Shown here piece after piece: positions 7,001-7,461 of a stretch of 7,461 nucleotides of DNA. The stretch is from Pseudomonadota bacterium (lineage in GTDB: Bacteria > Pseudomonadota > Gammaproteobacteria > PS1 > Pseudothioglobaceae), in contig JAHZKM010000060.1 of the NCBI GenBank assembly GCA_022600395.1, positions 1 to 7,461 of the forward strand. Reading direction: 5' to 3'. Under the pieces are notes generated by a model, which saw nothing but the letters and a program-made list of their open reading frames with translations, searched no databases and was not told the origin of the DNA. The translations under genes were made by a program, and so were the position numbers. Position 1 is the first letter of the stretch. Each line of letters opens with the position of its first letter.

Positions 7001-7163
7001 TAGTAAAGGTCATGGCCAAAACACGCTCTGGTGAATCGCTAATTGATAAGAGTTTTAAATAACGCTGTGTCAGCAATTCAGTTTTACCCGACCCTGCTGG
7101 CGCCTGAATTAGAAAAGAGCGAGTTGTGTCTAGGGCTTGGGATCTTTGTGGCTGGTCATCCAT
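4005..7163 (-). CDS. UvrD/RecB-family helicase with C-terminal PD-(D/E)XK nuclease (AddA-like DNA break repair)
   Basis: About 1052 residues from the ATG at 7161-7163. A TTG two codons earlier (7169) also opens the frame, but an AGG motif at 7172-7174 is 8 nt from the ATG and only 2 nt from the TTG, so I prefer the ATG. Numbering below counts from the TTG. All superfamily 1 motifs are present: Walker A APAGSGKT at 23-30, TFTKKAV at 54-60, STIDG at 115-119, Walker B IDEFQDTS at 398-405, VGDPMQSIYLFRQS at 430-443, TTNFRSS at 467-473, MTIHESKGLEFD at 733-744 and LLYVAMTRAKK at 808-818. The C-terminus carries a RecB-type nuclease: GTLLH (H908), D983 in IIDRL, DFKT (D996, K998) and QLLFY at 1022-1026. 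This is the architecture of AddA and RecB beta-type subunits, which unwind and trim double-strand ends for RecA. An AddB or RecC partner is not in the window. It follows argS by 19 bp. Whether it is the main recombination nuclease or a second paralogue cannot be told here. Confidence 0.88.
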   Translation of the reverse strand: MDDQPQRSQALDTTRSFLIQAPAGSGKTELLTQRYLKLLSISDSPERVLAMTFTKKAVSELKARVIESLRSASDVRPDQAHKQKTYDLALAVLAQSQLHGWDLVNMPQRLKISTIDGLSNLITSRYPQPQAWVDKQIITQAWQQNDIYLKAAKQTLLSIDTEEFGACISNTLLYLDNHVNRFYNLITSMLAKRDQWLNKLYLKDTLNIKNLENSAAVIVNRHLTQLSSQAKSYFDAQFFSALSASTHSELADIGQLPGSSVGDLSQWKVLANLCLSASGEWRKKITKANGFPPDLKAQKQVVVDKLIALSSQPVLQALLRDVNKLPDIHFDSAQIQALDDIAQVLKIAVAQLNILFNEQQVSDFIQVALDADRALEQQETSDIALFLDYQIEHLLIDEFQDTSTTQFSLIEKLIANWQVGDNKTLFLVGDPMQSIYLFRQSQVGLFLQVRAQGIANIQPNFLQLTTNFRSSKAVVDANNEIFSAIFPKQEDAYLGAICYSPSVAANKHNQPAIQMHPCAYQEEAHEAQIVLDLIQSNPDQQIAVLVRSRSHLKHIVPKLKAAGVEFESLKTTPLKEELFTKDLLTLTRALLHLGDKTAWLSLLRAPWCGLLLEDLLHLADHDEQVVLELITNPAVKQKLSKDGQKRAQHIATALEQVVQQRARFSFVQTLEFALYQLIPSSSLSTKEQMIKDQFMQIIYECESQQQLNIATINQMLAELYAPSAPARVQLMTIHESKGLEFDWVIMPGLGKSPKGNQSPIIHLQESVDQSLLLAPMKSYLQSQESDTYNYLKYVESQQNNHETLRLLYVAMTRAKKEIHLLGTLNKSNKPNANTLLALLASKFQSQFDETSSSILETDRTPPEAPALVRYAELADYQQLDTSAHEQLDLQLSIELQFKSLLGTLLHQYFEQGQFSPDQSSIELRLIEAGFAQQELSQKAKFIMQMLKNTQDDPRFDWLFKARESTQVEAEFMIDNHSIIIDRLFIDNGILWIIDFKTAVQAESESIDQFVERQISTHTKQLLFYKQALANTYANDIKCALYCPAVQKIIEIN

Positions 7164-7182
7164 ACTCAAAGCCTAGCTCAAC

Positions 7183-7461
7183 CTACATAGAGTTAGGCGC
7201 ATTAACACCCAAAATTCCCAGCCCATTCACAAGCACCTGCTTTATGGCACGAATTAACAACAATCTAGTAGCGCGTAGTTCAGCTTCATCCACTAAGAAT
7301 TCGCTATTGTTGTAATAACTATGGAACTCACCAGCCAAATCTTTTAAATAGTAAGCCAAAACATGAGGTTCATAATGAAGTGCACTAGTCTTTAATACGT
7401 CTTGATAACGATTTAACTCTTTAATTAGAGCGACTTCTGTATCGCTGGTTAGAAGAGACAA
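7183..7461 (-). CDS. argS: Arginyl-tRNA synthetase, C-terminal end (truncated by window edge)
   Basis: The last 92 codons of a gene entering from the right edge; the first visible codon is an internal TTG (Leu), not a start. The peptide matches the DALR-type anticodon-binding helical domain that ends class I arginyl-tRNA synthetases: [24 protein letters not shown] at about 28-51 resembles the family's E-P-H-x-L-x-x-Y-L-x-x-L-A-x-x-F-x-x-Y-Y-N, and the closing [12 protein letters not shown] (81-92) matches the common G-L-x-L-L-G-V-x-A-P-x-x-M end. The enzyme charges tRNA-Arg with arginine. The helicase-nuclease gene starts 19 bp downstream on the same strand with no terminator between, suggesting one transcript. 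Confidence 0.92.
   Translation of the reverse strand: MSLLTSDTEVALIKELNRYQDVLKTSALHYEPHVLAYYLKDLAGEFHSYYNNSEFLVDEAELRATRLLLIRAIKQVLVNGLGILGVNAPNSM

Overview
The window looks like a stretch of chromosome from an AT-rich, sulfur-oxidising gammaproteobacterium. The best guess is the SUP05 / Ca. Thioglobus group or a related bivalve symbiont. The main reason is a dissimilatory-type ATP sulfurylase gene (sat) followed on the same strand by what appears to be the start of aprM, an order known from sulfur oxidisers such as Allochromatium (sat-aprMBA). The lipopolysaccharide-transport genes lptC and lptA show a Gram-negative envelope. The lineage assignment is inference from gene content and base composition; no rRNA or other marker is present.

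Layout, left to right. 1-251 (minus): 5' part of a membrane protein, probably AprM, cut by the window edge. 252-427: spacer with a near-consensus sigma70 promoter and a leader of about 110 nt. 428-1636 (minus): sat. 1637-1742: spacer with a -10 box for sat and an AU-rich hairpin just after lptA. 1743-2228 and 2218-3171 (minus): lptA and lptC, overlapping by 11 bp, lptC first in transcription. 3170-3775 (plus): thiE, divergent from lptC with overlapping start codons. 3776-4004: AT-rich convergent spacer with three small hairpins and no credible gene. 4005-7163 (minus): a large UvrD-type helicase with a C-terminal RecB-family nuclease. 7183-7461 (minus): the 3' end of argS, 19 bp upstream of the helicase gene and probably co-transcribed with it.

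Functionally there are four unrelated units. Sat plus AprM (with AprBA presumably beyond the left edge) catalyse and anchor the last steps of sulfite oxidation to sulfate through APS, with ATP formed by Sat. LptC and LptA belong to the bridge that carries LPS from the inner to the outer membrane. ThiE makes thiamine phosphate. The argS-helicase pair combines translation with DNA break processing.

Most of the content is ordinary core metabolism. The most unusual feature is LptC: it is about 317 residues, against about 190 in E. coli, and its C-terminal two thirds read as three tandem repeats of about 60 residues. No mobile element, CRISPR array, tRNA or rRNA was seen.
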